Of a stretch of 64,000 bases of DNA, positions 18,376-26,642 are shown piece after piece; within the stretch, counting starts at the first letter, position 1, and the number at the start of each line of letters is the position of its first letter. Source of the stretch: Eubacterium sp. 1001713B170207_170306_E7 (lineage in GTDB: Bacteria > Bacillota > Clostridia > Eubacteriales > Eubacteriaceae). The stretch spans positions 248,001 through 312,000 of the forward strand of contig NZ_JADMVE010000004.1 of assembly GCF_015547515.1 (NCBI RefSeq). Reading direction: 5' to 3'. Under the pieces are notes generated by a model. The model was not told the origin of the DNA, ran no database searches, and saw nothing but the letters and a program-made list of their open reading frames with translations. The translations under genes and the position numbers were made by a program.

Positions 18376-18663
18376 ATGGAAGCAAGCAAAAAGAAAACAA
18401 TTGCTATTGTTATTTTAGTTGTTTTAGTTGTATTTGGTATTATGTTTGGCGCTAAAGAGTTTGGGCAAAAACAAAACGCGCAATCTATTGCCGCCAATAA
18501 AGCTACTATAGATAAAGCGGTAGAAAGTAGCAATATAGCTAAAGAATCTAAAGAACTATTCGAAAAATATAAAGCGCTAGGCGAAAAATATGAGACATGT
18601 ATAAAGGAATTAGAGGATAAGATAAATCGTGGCGAAGCAATAACAGCCGAAGAAGAAGCATAG
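18376..18663 (+). CDS. Small membrane-anchored coiled-coil protein, ended by an amber codon with in-frame continuation
   Basis: 95 residues: a basic N-terminus, one membrane span (about 8-26, IAIVILVVLVVFGIMFGA) and then a charged helical, coiled-coil-like region. The TAG at 18661-18663 is followed in the same frame by 32 more sense codons of the same heptad-like Lys/Glu/Tyr-rich composition (YNQLKKEYDELNRQSEEYD, then to a TAA at 18760-18762), 4 bases before the next gene. The native protein was probably about 128 residues with a sense codon where TAG now stands. GGAGG precedes the ATG. No family recognised. Confidence 0.7.
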   Translation: MEASKKKTIAIVILVVLVVFGIMFGAKEFGQKQNAQSIAANKATIDKAVESSNIAKESKELFEKYKALGEKYETCIKELEDKINRGEAITAEEEA

Positions 18664-18766
18664 TATAACCAACTGAAAAAAGAATATGACGAGCTAAATA
18701 GGCAAAGTGAAGAATATGATAAAAAAAAGGAAGAGTTTAATAAAAAATATGAAACGGAGTAAAGAA

Positions 18767-19225
18767 ATGAAAAAGAAAACTATTGTATTATTAGTTGTAA
18801 TTACTAGTGTTTTCTTTCTAGCGGGTTGTGGAAATAGTAACCCTACTGCTAAAACAAAAGAAATGCAGAACATTGAATTAGTTGGACAAGAAGTTATAAG
18901 CCATGATACTTTTGGTTATTGGAATACCTCTTTTACCATGAAAAATAATACAGATAGCCCTGTAAACACTATATGTGTAATTCTTAACGAGTTAGACAAA
19001 GATGGTAATATAATTGGGACTACATACCCGCTTGACCCATCAATTGTGGAACCGGGACAAACTGTAAAAGTGAAGTGCACACATAAAGACGATACAGGAA
19101 TAGCAAGTGTAAAAGCCGTAGAAGTTCATTATCAAAAAGGAACCCAAAAACCTTCTGAAGATATCGGCAGTGAAAATTATAGAGAATTTTATTTACAAGA
19201 CACGGAACCACTACCACTTCAATAG
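18767..19225 (+). CDS. Lipoprotein with FxLYD-like domain
   Basis: 152 residues. Starts MKKKTIVLLVVITSVFFLAGC: a lipoprotein signal with Cys at about 21. The rest looks like an FxLYD-type beta-sandwich (IELVGQEVISHDTF... then IICVILNELDKDGNIIGTTY-type strands and a GQTVKVKC stretch), a domain found in many Firmicutes surface lipoproteins without a known ligand. ATG at 18767 has GGAG 8 bases upstream; earlier in-frame ATGs overlap the previous reading frame. It is coupled to the coiled-coil membrane protein before it. Confidence 0.75.
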   Translation: MKKKTIVLLVVITSVFFLAGCGNSNPTAKTKEMQNIELVGQEVISHDTFGYWNTSFTMKNNTDSPVNTICVILNELDKDGNIIGTTYPLDPSIVEPGQTVKVKCTHKDDTGIASVKAVEVHYQKGTQKPSEDIGSENYREFYLQDTEPLPLQ

Positions 19226-19303
19226 TGACATATATCCGATTTATCTTCTAAGGCTTATTTTTTAATGAGCCATTATTAATTTTGAAAAACTTATAAGATT
19301 TTT

Positions 19304-19332
19304 TTGTTAAAAATCACCATTTATGCTATAAT
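19304..19332 (+). promoter_or_regulatory. Promoter of the toxin-like peptide mRNA
   Basis: TTGTTA (19304-19309), 17 bases, TATAAT (19327-19332). Transcription would begin near 19338, giving a leader of about 70 bases. Confidence 0.75.
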
Positions 19333-19406
19333 TTTTAATTGTAGAGGACATCACTTCTACGGCACCGGACGGTTCAAATAAGCCCCACTAGAAAAGGGGT
19401 ACGCCC

Positions 19407-19493
19407 ATGAGAGTAATTATAATATGGCTACTTATAGACATAGTGTTACTACTCTGGAATCATGCAGCTCACAAAAACGATGATGATAAATAA
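19407..19493 (+). CDS. 28-residue hydrophobic peptide, putative type I toxin
   Basis: Translates as MRVIIIWLLIDIVLLLWNHA followed by AHKNDDDK: a single membrane helix with a charged tail, the usual form of type I toxin peptides (Fst/TxpA/Ldr-like in shape, not a recognised sequence match). AAAAGGGG precedes the ATG but is paired in a stem with CCCC (19383-19386 with 19396-19399), so the ribosome site is masked, as in fst mRNA. A second leader stem pairs GTAGA (19341) with TCTAC (19356). A strong divergent-facing promoter reads an antisense RNA across the 3' part of the message. No other product fits; function is inferred from architecture. Confidence 0.6.
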   Translation: MRVIIIWLLIDIVLLLWNHAAHKNDDDK

Positions 19494-19577
19494 AAAAACC
19501 GCTCCATAGCCTGAGAAACTAGAGCGGTTCAAACCATAAACCTGGGGAGAACCGTTTTCGGTGTCCCCTACGTCTTT
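19492..19577 (-). ncRNA. Putative antisense antitoxin RNA
   Basis: A minus-strand transcript of about 85 nt is predicted from promoter TTGTTA/TATAAT (19583-19611) to the terminator AACCGCTC...GAGCGGTT (19497-19529) with seven T on its 3' side (19492-19498). It ends exactly at the toxin stop codon and is fully complementary to the 3' untranslated part of the toxin mRNA. It also contains the complement of CGGTTCAAA, which occurs in both the toxin leader (19370-19378) and the 3' region (19525-19533), the dispersed direct-repeat arrangement used by Fst/RNA II pairs. Confidence 0.6.
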
Positions 19578-19580
19578 TTT
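19544..19580 (+). terminator. Terminator of the toxin-like mRNA
   Basis: GGGGAGAACCG-TTTT-CGGTGTCCCC followed after 5 bases by TTTTTT. The complementary strand forms the 5' hairpin of the antisense RNA. Confidence 0.7.
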
Positions 19581-19582
19581 AT

Positions 19583-19611
19583 ATTATACCACTTTTTTTA
19601 AAATTTAACAA
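19583..19611 (-). promoter_or_regulatory. Promoter of the antisense RNA
   Basis: Minus strand: TTGTTA (19606-19611), 17 bases, TATAAT (19583-19588) preceded by TGG (extended -10). The -35 is identical to that of the sense promoter, with the same spacing. Confidence 0.75.
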
Positions 19612-19622
19612 GATAATCATGC

Positions 19623-19652
19623 GGCGGCCGGATCAGGCCGCCTTTCTTTTTG
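19623..19652 (+). terminator. Second terminator after the toxin-like locus
   Basis: GGCGGCC-GGATCA-GGCCGCC followed by TTTCTTTTTG. Together with the toxin locus this accounts for most of the 571-base gap 19226-19796; nothing else is seen there. Confidence 0.8.
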
Positions 19653-19796
19653 TTTAATTACTTTTATTTAAAGCGCCAAAACCTCTATTTTATTATGTTT
19701 TAGGCTGTTTTAAATCGGCAACAATTTCATACAGGCGAGATAATTTAAATCAGGATATAAATGTACCCCTAAAAATTTTTATCGCCTAATTGGCCT

Positions 19797-20375
19797 TTAA
19801 AAAGGGCTAAAATAGCAAGATTTCTTCGCCCTGATTAGCGTACTCTTGCTTATTCCGGTCATTTTCTCTACCTGAGAATACGAATTATTCTTTAAGAGAG
19901 ATAAGGCGTGTTCAAGCTGCTGCTTGCTGTACTTCTTTGGCCGTCCCTCTTTAAAATCAGGATTATTTTTTGCTATAGCCTTTCCCTCTTGTGTTCTTTC
20001 AACAATCATATCCCTCTCAAATTCTGCGAAGGCAAAAAAAATATTTCTGATTAAGTTGCTTGTGGGGGTATTGTCCATCGTACCAATATTTAAAATATTA
20101 ACCTTTATTCCTTTGCTAATTAAGCTGTTAACTAATTCGCTACCCTGGCTCATGCTCCGGGCTATTCTATCAAGTTTGGTAACAATAAGTGTATCCCCTT
20201 TTTTTATTTCTGCTAATAACTTACTCAATTCTGGCCGTTCTTTTTTAGTTCCCGTGAAGCTGTCTTTATAAATGACCTGAGCGCCATTATCCTTAAGTTG
20301 GCGCTCCTGACTCTCTAAACTATTTCCGTCTTTGGCCTGGCCTTTTGTGCTTACTCTGGCATATCCGTAAATCAT
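19797..20375 (-). CDS. Small serine recombinase (resolvase/invertase family)
   Basis: 192 residues. The catalytic serine is in YARVSTKGQ (Ser 9); DRIARS (about 68-73), the [13 protein letters not shown] helix and the [11 protein letters not shown] segment match the resolvase/invertase catalytic domain. The C-terminus after [10 protein letters not shown] is a Hin-type helix-turn-helix ([14 protein letters not shown]). Such proteins resolve multimers or invert DNA. GGGAG precedes the ATG. It sits inside the element with its own promoter region; inverted repeats for invertible DNA were not seen nearby. Confidence 0.92.
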   Translation of the reverse strand: MIYGYARVSTKGQAKDGNSLESQERQLKDNGAQVIYKDSFTGTKKERPELSKLLAEIKKGDTLIVTKLDRIARSMSQGSELVNSLISKGIKVNILNIGTMDNTPTSNLIRNIFFAFAEFERDMIVERTQEGKAIAKNNPDFKEGRPKKYSKQQLEHALSLLKNNSYSQVEKMTGISKSTLIRAKKSCYFSPF

Positions 20376-20577
20376 TGTTTTTTCTCCCTTGATTTTGACT
20401 ATAAGTTATGACACCGCTCAATGCCTTTATTATACGTCATTTTTAAATCGGTGTCAATACTCAAAAAGTTTTGAATATGATAATATATTTTCTTTAATAT
20501 ATCGGCGCTTTGTTGGAGCTATAGAATATGTTACAATAATACTTAAAATTAAGATTTTAACAAAGGGGTATAGCACC

Positions 20578-21959
20578 ATGATTAATATAATAGACTCGCA
20601 CTGCGGAAGCGGTAAAAGCCAAAGCATGATAGCACTAATAAACGAAGCGCTAGGGGAAGAAAAATTTATATATGTTACCCCATTTTTAAAAGAATGTGAG
20701 CGGATTAGAAAGAGCTGTACAGGGAAAAACTTTAGAGAACCAAACGTAAAAGCAGGCAAGGGTAGCAAACAAAGGCACTGGCAAGAACTAATCATAAATA
20801 ATAACAATATTGTCTGCACACATTCGCTTTTTTCGCTGATTACACGAGAAACCATTGACTTATTAAAAGAGCGCCAATACACGTTAATTTTAGATGAAGT
20901 TCTGGACGTTGTCGAAAAATACGATATTTTGGACGGTGAAGACCTTACAAACGATGAAAAAAGACTCTATAGCGACCTTGATATTAAAAGTTTTATAAAC
21001 GCCGGACAGATAAGCATTGCAGAAAATGGTATGCTAGAAATTCCGGGAGATTGTACATTTTTTATCAGATACAGAACTTTTGAAGATGATATAAAAAAAC
21101 AGTGCCTTTATTTAAATTTAAAAAAAGAAAATAACAGTCCCGTTAAGGTATTTCCACCCATTATTTTTAATGGGGATTTATTTAAGGATATTTACATCCT
21201 TACCTATCAGTTTAAATACCAAAAGCTATTTTACTACTTCCAATTTTTTAATATTGAGTATGAGCAGTATTACGCCACCAAAGACACAAATGGTAATTTT
21301 ATCGTTCATCCCGCCACCGATGAAAACGGAGAGGGCTTAAATGACGATTTCATGAGCCAGGATAGAGAATGGCGGGAATCTATTAGGCATTATATACACG
21401 TCCACCAGGACAGCGGCAAAGTAAAATATAACAAGTTAGGCAATGACTATTATGCTTTAAGCGCCAACTGGTATAAAGAGAATCTAGACAAAAAAGCTTT
21501 GTAGAACTCTCCTTAAATTTAAATTCTTTTTTTAGGAAAACCCCCGCCAAGAAACGAATGTAGACATGTTTTAAAGCCTACCAACAAAAACCAAACAAGT
21601 TTAAAAAAACTTTAAAAGACCAGGGAAAATCTGATAATAATATTAATTTGGGCAAGGACTGTGACAACTTTGTATCGGTTAATGCTAAAGCAACCAACGA
21701 ATATGACCACAAAACGCACCTCGCTTATCTCGTCAACCGCTTCTATGACCCTATTATTACTAATTTTTTTAATCTTAAAGGTATCTCTTTAAAAAAAGAG
21801 AATATAGAACATTTGGCGCTATCAGACCTTATACAGTGGGTCTGGCGTTCTGCTATCAGAAAGTCTGAACCTGAAGATATTTATCTTTATATTCCTTCAT
21901 TACGCATGCGCCAATTATTCTGTGACTGGCTCTATTGTGAAGCGTTTAGTGATAATTGA
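20578..21959 (+). pseudogene. P-loop helicase-like replication protein of mobile elements, broken
   Basis: From ATG at 20578 (MINIIDSHCGSGKSQSMIAL) the protein has Walker A HCGSGKS and Walker B LILDEVLD. Its frame stops at 21502 just after an A6 run (C-AAA-AAA, 21489-21495). In the -1 frame the sequence continues, meets TAG at 21561 where homologues have a tryptophan codon (the run reads RM-stop-TCFKAY), and then goes on to 21959 with FVSVNAKATNEYDHKTHLAYLVNRFYDP and the WVWRSAIR segment typical of DEAD-like helicases of Firmicutes integrative elements. One base loss plus one nonsense change therefore split a gene of about 460 codons. Unless both are recoded, it makes only the N-terminal ATPase part. 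Confidence 0.75.
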
Positions 21960-22163
21960 TGTTTTTTGAAATTTTTTGACAATATTTTTATATGTAGAAC
22001 GTTTTTTTAAAAACTCTACATTATTGTAAATTTACATTCATAAAATGGCTTATTTAGGTCGTTTCAACTTATTGCCTGTAAAGAAAGACTATAAAAACTC
22101 TACATAAGTACCATGATTTAATGGTAATAGAACATTTGAACCATAGCTTCATATCCCTTATTT

Positions 22164-22187
22164 AGGCCATTTAATGGCCTTTTTTTA
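22164..22187 (+). terminator. Terminator downstream of the helicase-like gene
   Basis: AGGCCAT-TTA-ATGGCCT followed by TTTTTTT. Confidence 0.85.
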
Positions 22188-22622
22188 TTTTTAATATATA
22201 ATATTATTTTTATTTATACACCAACTACCAATATGAATACTCTTTTAAAAATTATAAAGATATATTGAGATTAATTGTATTTTTAGGATTATATAATATC
22301 TAAAAAACAGATAAACATCTTATAATTATATATCTATTTAAAGTAAATTATATAAAGTTATTAAATTCTGTCATGTTATGTTGCCATTATAAAAAAATAT
22401 AACTAAATTTAAAATTAAATCCTCAGCTAACGACTGGCGCACCTTTTCAAATTTCAACTTACTTTATTTTTGATATTGGCGTTATGCACTTCTATTCCAG
22501 CGCCAACAACGAGATTTATTATTAAATTTACACAGAAAAAACTAGGATTTTATTTCTATAGAAAGTATACTATAATTTAAGATTATGGCGCTTGTGTATT
22601 CTGATGTTCATAACAACATAGT

Positions 22623-22797
22623 GGTGCGATGTTAAAGGGCGATGAACCAAAGAGGTTAAGTGCAAAGCGTTTGTTTGAGACAAATTAAAGACGCTTTTCG
22701 CATAGCGGAAAGTGGATTTAATTTAAGAGGCGAAAACAATAAGCGCCAACAACCAAAATTTTCCATTTGGTTCATTAACCTTTAACCTTGTAGCACC
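22623..22797 (+). ncRNA. Highly structured non-coding segment closed by a 22-bp long-range helix
   Basis: GGTGC, TTAAAGG and ATGAACCAAA (22623-22651) pair in order with TTTGGTTCAT, CCTTTAA and GCACC (22766-22797), leaving small internal loops (3x3 and 4x7). Inside lie three hairpins: AAGCGT/ACGCTT with nested TTTGT-TTGAG-ACAAA (22665-22696), CTTTTCGC-ATA-GCGGAAAG (22694-22712), and GGCG/CGCC (22729-22747). A TATAAT at 22571-22576 could start a transcript. It may be a structured RNA or a DNA origin; strand and nature are inferred. I recognise no known class. Confidence 0.55.
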
Positions 22798-23154
22798 TTA
22801 GCCATAAATCTCCGTATCCTTTCCCCAACTAAAACCGCATAAATGCAATTCTCCGATTTAGTGCCCCAAGGTATAATTATGGCACTTTTACACAAATAAT
22901 CTGAGAATGGCTGTTTGTATATAGTTCAGAATGGTCACTCTTAAATATATATATAAGAGAGAAGCGTTTTAACGCAAGTAAATGAGGGTTTTACAGTGTA
23001 ATTGTGTAAAAAAATTCGTTTTTTATACAAAAATTTTCTTTTTAGTCTTATATTTAAAATTTCTTTTTACCTACGATTTATTGTTAATATTAACACCTGT
23101 TTTTTTAAGTGTTTTCTATACGTTTAATCACTTTATCCAGCGAAAGTATCATAT

Positions 23155-23451
23155 CTATTCTTTAACCGTTTCTAAATATCCTACCATCTGGCGTACAAAT
23201 TGGCGCTGCTTAGCTGTTAAATGGCCTATATCTAGGCTATTTTCCTGCTTAATACCTGCCAGGTAGTCAATGCTTATATGAAATTCAGCCGCCATTCTAT
23301 ATAGGACTGCCAATGTAGGTACATTTAACCCTATCTCATAGGCGTGTACGGCCGACTTTGTAACCTCTAATCTCTTACCAAATTCCGTTAAACTCAGTCC
23401 ATTTTCTTCTCTTAGTGCTCTAATTCTATCAGCCATACTATTTTTATCCAT
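23155..23451 (-). CDS. Xre-family HTH regulator
   Basis: 98 residues with an N-terminal helix-turn-helix (RIRALREENGLSLTEFGKRL then VTKSAVHAYEIGLNVPTL) and the SIDYLAG segment. It is a second repressor of the element, similar in plan to the one at 17932. AAGGAG precedes the ATG. Candidate operator GTAAATTTACATT lies 22 bases upstream and again at 22026. A plus-strand reading frame overlapping its end is not credible. Confidence 0.88.
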   Translation of the reverse strand: MDKNSMADRIRALREENGLSLTEFGKRLEVTKSAVHAYEIGLNVPTLAVLYRMAAEFHISIDYLAGIKQENSLDIGHLTAKQRQFVRQMVGYLETVKE

Positions 23452-23472
23452 TTGTGTAAACTCCTTTTTAAG

Positions 23473-23485
23473 GTAAATTTACATT
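23473..23485. promoter_or_regulatory. Putative Xre operator GTAAATTTACATT
   Basis: Contains the perfect palindrome GTAAATTTAC just upstream of the Xre gene; the identical 13-mer is at 22026-22038 and a related GTAAACTTGTAAT at about 23535, ahead of the plus-strand gene at 23587. Confidence 0.5.
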
Positions 23486-23586
23486 AACGAGTGTGTATAT
23501 TCATTATATGTATGAGTATATTAATATCCTATAGTAAACTTGTAATGCACGATTAATAATGCTATAATCATCAAAAAGAGGAAAAA

Positions 23587-24066
23587 ATGAGTGTAATACA
23601 GTCTATTAAACAATCTCTTTTGGCGGTCGGTCTTGCTGCTCCACGTTCTACAGTAGAATATACTAGAACACCCAATTTCAAAGCATTTTTGACTGCCAAC
23701 TCTAAATTTAAAGACCTAATCTTTAACGTTCTGGCGCTTGATGTTTATTTTTTCTGGAAATTAAATGACCTGGAATACCGAAAAAAGTTTATTTTTAGGT
23801 GTATAGAAATAAGAAATTGCTTTAAAATTTTCTTGCTTGCTCAATCACGTGCAACAGACTGCCATCAAAGAAGCTTAAAAATAGAGCAGTTACTTTTAAA
23901 ATATGCTAATTTTATCTATGCCGCCATGACCGCTTATATAGATATGGCACACCAAAATAATTTAAAAAGTAGAGCGTCAGCAATACACAAAGCCGGGTAC
24001 TTCTTTAGCCTGGCGGCCAAAACGATAAAAGAAGCCCGGTATCTGCTACCTGATAGCATGCTATAA
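23587..24066 (+). CDS. Hypothetical protein of the mobile element (159 aa)
   Basis: Not recognised. Mostly helical, Phe/Leu/Ala/Lys-rich, with no signal peptide and only moderately hydrophobic helices, so probably soluble or membrane-associated. The C-terminal half (ASAIHKAGYFFSLAAKTIKE) looks like paired amphipathic helices. AGAGGAAA precedes the ATG. It is divergent from the Xre gene and followed 38 bases later by the membrane-anchored protein. Confidence 0.65.
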   Translation: MSVIQSIKQSLLAVGLAAPRSTVEYTRTPNFKAFLTANSKFKDLIFNVLALDVYFFWKLNDLEYRKKFIFRCIEIRNCFKIFLLAQSRATDCHQRSLKIEQLLLKYANFIYAAMTAYIDMAHQNNLKSRASAIHKAGYFFSLAAKTIKEARYLLPDSML

Positions 24067-24104
24067 AGCATTTTATATAAAAACAAAAAGGAGAGGTATC
24101 AAAA

Positions 24105-24647
24105 ATGAAAAAAAGAACTTTAGTTGAAATTGCTTGCGGTATTGTAGTGCTTTTTATCTTAATAGCACTCATAAATCAAATGTATCCCCGGGATAAAAGA
24201 GAGTTAATCCCAGATAGTGCAATTGGTTTTATTTCAACCGATTATGCTAAAGATTATGTGCAAAATGTGACCGATTTAATGGAAGATGTACGTGTTTTAG
24301 GATTTATTAGTAATGAGGGGGTTACAGATATTACACGCAATACAGATAAAAAGCAAGAAAAACTTGACGCCTATGAAAGGAGTATCGATAGCTTTTTAAA
24401 TGGCTATAAATCAGATAAAAATCAAGAATCCAACGCTTTATTCAATAAACTTGTCGAATTAGGAGAGCTAGGAAAAAGGGCTATTGCTGAAATGAGAGTT
24501 GTTTATAATACGCAAGCAAGTGATGAAGATAGAATTCAAAGCGCTGGAAACGTAAGGGATATCTATGACGCTGAATTTGTTCCACTGGACAGAGAGCTAG
24601 CCAATTATGTTAATATTGTTAATGACAAATATCAATTTGAGAATTAA
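24105..24647 (+). CDS. Membrane-anchored hypothetical protein (180 aa)
   Basis: One N-terminal membrane span (about 5-26, TLVEIACGIVVLFILIALIN) then an extracellular helical domain of about 150 residues, with no cysteines and no known motif. Its plan (short basic head, one helix, charged helical outside part) resembles the coiled-coil membrane protein at 18376. AAGGAGAGG precedes the ATG and a terminator follows at 24721, so it forms a unit with the gene at 23587. Confidence 0.65.
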   Translation: MKKRTLVEIACGIVVLFILIALINQMYPRDKRELIPDSAIGFISTDYAKDYVQNVTDLMEDVRVLGFISNEGVTDITRNTDKKQEKLDAYERSIDSFLNGYKSDKNQESNALFNKLVELGELGKRAIAEMRVVYNTQASDEDRIQSAGNVRDIYDAEFVPLDRELANYVNIVNDKYQFEN

Positions 24648-24720
24648 AAAATCTTTGTATCTTTTTTACATCTATTTTATCACCAACATAAAAATATCTT
24701 TACTGTGCTAATTCTAAATA

Positions 24721-24760
24721 AAAAGAGGTAAACCCAAAATTGTGGTTCACCTCTTTTATT
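24721..24760 (+). terminator. Terminator after the membrane-anchored protein
   Basis: AAAAGAGGTAAACC and GGTTCACCTCTTTT pair with one mismatch around a 9-base loop, then TATTTTT. The rest of the 269-base gap is AT-rich with a TATGATACTATT motif at 24795 related to the att core. Confidence 0.75.
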
Positions 24761-24916
24761 TTTCAAAAAAACACTCTTGATTTTTATATTGGAGTATGAT
24801 ACTATTTTATCGTAAAAATAGCCTATTATACATTAATATTATACACCTCTTTAAAATTTTGTCAAGTATATTTTTAAAAAAAATTAAATTTAATTTTAAG
24901 ATATAAGGAGTGCATT

Positions 24917-25291
24917 ATGGAGAAACTCAGCGTAGCCTTTTTTCCAAAAACAACTAATTCATTTTTCAATAAAAATCTGTTAAAGATTCCTATGGATAGT
25001 TGTCTTAATTCGTTTAAAGAAATTTTAAATGGTACAACATCCGACCATAAAGAATCATCGCATTCATCACAAAACAGTGCGTCAACTTATGATTTTTTAA
25101 TAAAAAAACTAGACGAAACAAATAGCGCAACATTAACACCCAAAGAGGCCGCCCAACTTCTTAATGTGGATGTCAGAACAGTGAGAAAACACTTAAAGAA
25201 TGGAACTTTAAAAGGCTTAAAGGTAAGCGAAAGATGTTGGCGTATTGCCAAAGATGATTTTTTAATCTATTTAAAAAAAGCAACAGCTTGA
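24917..25291 (+). CDS. Excisionase-like DNA-binding protein
   Basis: 124 residues. The C-terminal half, TLTPKEAAQLLNVDVRTVRK followed by HLKNGTLKGLKVSERCWRI, is an HTH_17/excisionase (MerR-like winged helix) domain; the first 70 residues are Ser/Asn-rich and unrecognised. Placed directly before the integrase, it is the likely recombination directionality factor. AAGGAG precedes the ATG. Confidence 0.8.
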   Translation: MEKLSVAFFPKTTNSFFNKNLLKIPMDSCLNSFKEILNGTTSDHKESSHSSQNSASTYDFLIKKLDETNSATLTPKEAAQLLNVDVRTVRKHLKNGTLKGLKVSERCWRIAKDDFLIYLKKATA

Positions 25292-25355
25292 ATAGTTTGC
25301 AATTAATATGATACTATTAGCTTACAAGTGATTGTGAGCTAATAAGGAGGTAAAT

Positions 25356-26638
25356 ATGAACAGCCCACAAAACTATGAATTTTCTCTTGTATGTAAAAAG
25401 AACAAAGATGGCTCGCCTAAAAAAAATGCAAAATGGATTTTACATTTTAAATGGCAAGACAAATCTAAATCGGCCGGATACTACCACAAGGAATATACCC
25501 TTAATAAAAAAAATTGTGGTATTGATTTTTGGGTAAAATCCAAAAATACTAAGGATTTAGATAAAGAAAAATCAAAGCTTCAGTCTAACTCTAACTATAT
25601 TAGTGCAGTAACAAATGTGTTTAAAATTTTCGAAAAGGATAATTTGATTATAAATAAAAATATCACTTTATTGAATTGTGCTAATTCTTGGCTAAATAAT
25701 AAAAATAATATTAACGAAAAAACTCGTAGCCGTTATAAGAATATAATAGATGTGAATATTAAAGGCTTTTTTGGGGATAAAAAAAAGATAAAAGATGTGA
25801 CCTCTTACGAGTTAGAAGCTTTCCACGCAGAACTTTATAAACAAGGTAAAGCTAAAGGAACGGTTAAAATTATAATGAAATTAACTAAATCTATTTTTGG
25901 GTGGGCTTTTGTCCTAAACAAAAAATAATTGTTGAGAATCCATTTGAAGCATGTGAATTTCAGGTTCCTTATTCCAAAAAACACGAAAACCCGATTCATG
26001 ATTTTTTAAGACCAGATGAAGTGAATGAAGTGTACAAAATACTTGAAGGTCACTATCTTTACCCAATGGTTAAAATCTCAATCCTCACCGGACTTCGTCG
26101 TGGTGAACTATTAGGCTTAAGATGGCAAGATATAAATTTCGAAAAAAAAATAATCAATGTATCTTTTCAATTAAGCGAAAATGAAGGTAAACTTGTCTTT
26201 TCTAATAATTTAAAGTCAAGCAGCGCTAAACGAGAAATTCCGATTAATGATGAATTGATTGCTGTTTTTAGGTCACTAAAAGCAGACCAAAGTAAAAATA
26301 AATTATTCTTTGGTAATGATTATTATTGTTGTGAACACGACTTGGTTTTTCTTCACAAAGATGGAAAACCCTATATCCCGCGTAGTGTCACACAAGCATT
26401 CTCAAACAAACTGAAAAAGAATAATTTTAGACATCTTAAATGGCATGATTTAAGGCATACTTTTTGCTCTATTTTGGCAAATACTAAAATCAACGGGGTG
26501 CCAAAATACAATATAAGTAGAATTCAATATTATATGGGTCACGGAAGTTATATTACCACTGCTAATATTTATAATCATGTGTTAATCAAAGATGATTGCC
26601 CGGCCGATGATATTGAACGTCAATATCAAGCTGCTTAA
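25356..26638 (+). pseudogene. int: Tyrosine integrase, interrupted by a one-base frameshift
   Basis: The N-terminal part (25356-25928) has the arm-binding region and the core-binding SAM-like domain (INEKTRSRYKNIIDVNIK). It stops at TAA right after C-AAA-AAA (about 25918-25924). Reading one base back gives AFVLNKKIIVENPFEACEFQ without a break and leads into the catalytic domain ending at 26638, with Arg in TGLRRGE, HxxR in HDLRHTF, His in MGHGS and the nucleophile Tyr in TANIYNHV. All catalytic residues are present. The combined length, about 427 codons, is normal for phage/ICE integrases. Either a one-A deletion, a base-calling error, or -1 frameshifting explains it. Confidence 0.82.
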
Positions 26639-26642
26639 ATTA

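Larger units (their letters stand above)
21960..22981. other. Kilobase of non-coding AT-rich DNA with repeats and hairpins
   Basis: No credible gene. It contains a hairpin at 21992-22021 (GTAGA/TCTAC and GTTTTT/AAAAAC arms), two copies of AAAACTCTACAT (near 22010 and 22094), one copy of GTAAATTTACATT (22026-22038) shared with the Xre promoter at 23473, a terminator at 22164, five TGGCGC/GCGCCA motifs in this otherwise AT-rich stretch (22435, 22476, 22499, 22586, 22742; two of them in the identical 12-mer AGCGCCAACAAC at 22499 and 22742), and the structured segment 22623-22797. Repeats plus structure beside a helicase gene suggest a replication or transfer origin. Confidence 0.55.

Noticed and set aside
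20389..20577. Upstream extension of the helicase-like gene by 63 codons
   Set aside because: It would start within the resolvase promoter region without a ribosome site; the Walker A motif follows normally from the ATG at 20578.
18661..21563. Pyrrolysine or other decoding of the two in-frame TAG codons
   Set aside because: No pyl genes, PYLIS-like context or catalytic need is visible; one TAG replaces a tryptophan codon, which a single G-to-A change explains.
22982..23266. Plus-strand 94-codon frame in the mobile element
   Set aside because: Its 3' half is the antisense of the Xre gene at 23155; composition is that of AT-rich noise and there is no Shine-Dalgarno.
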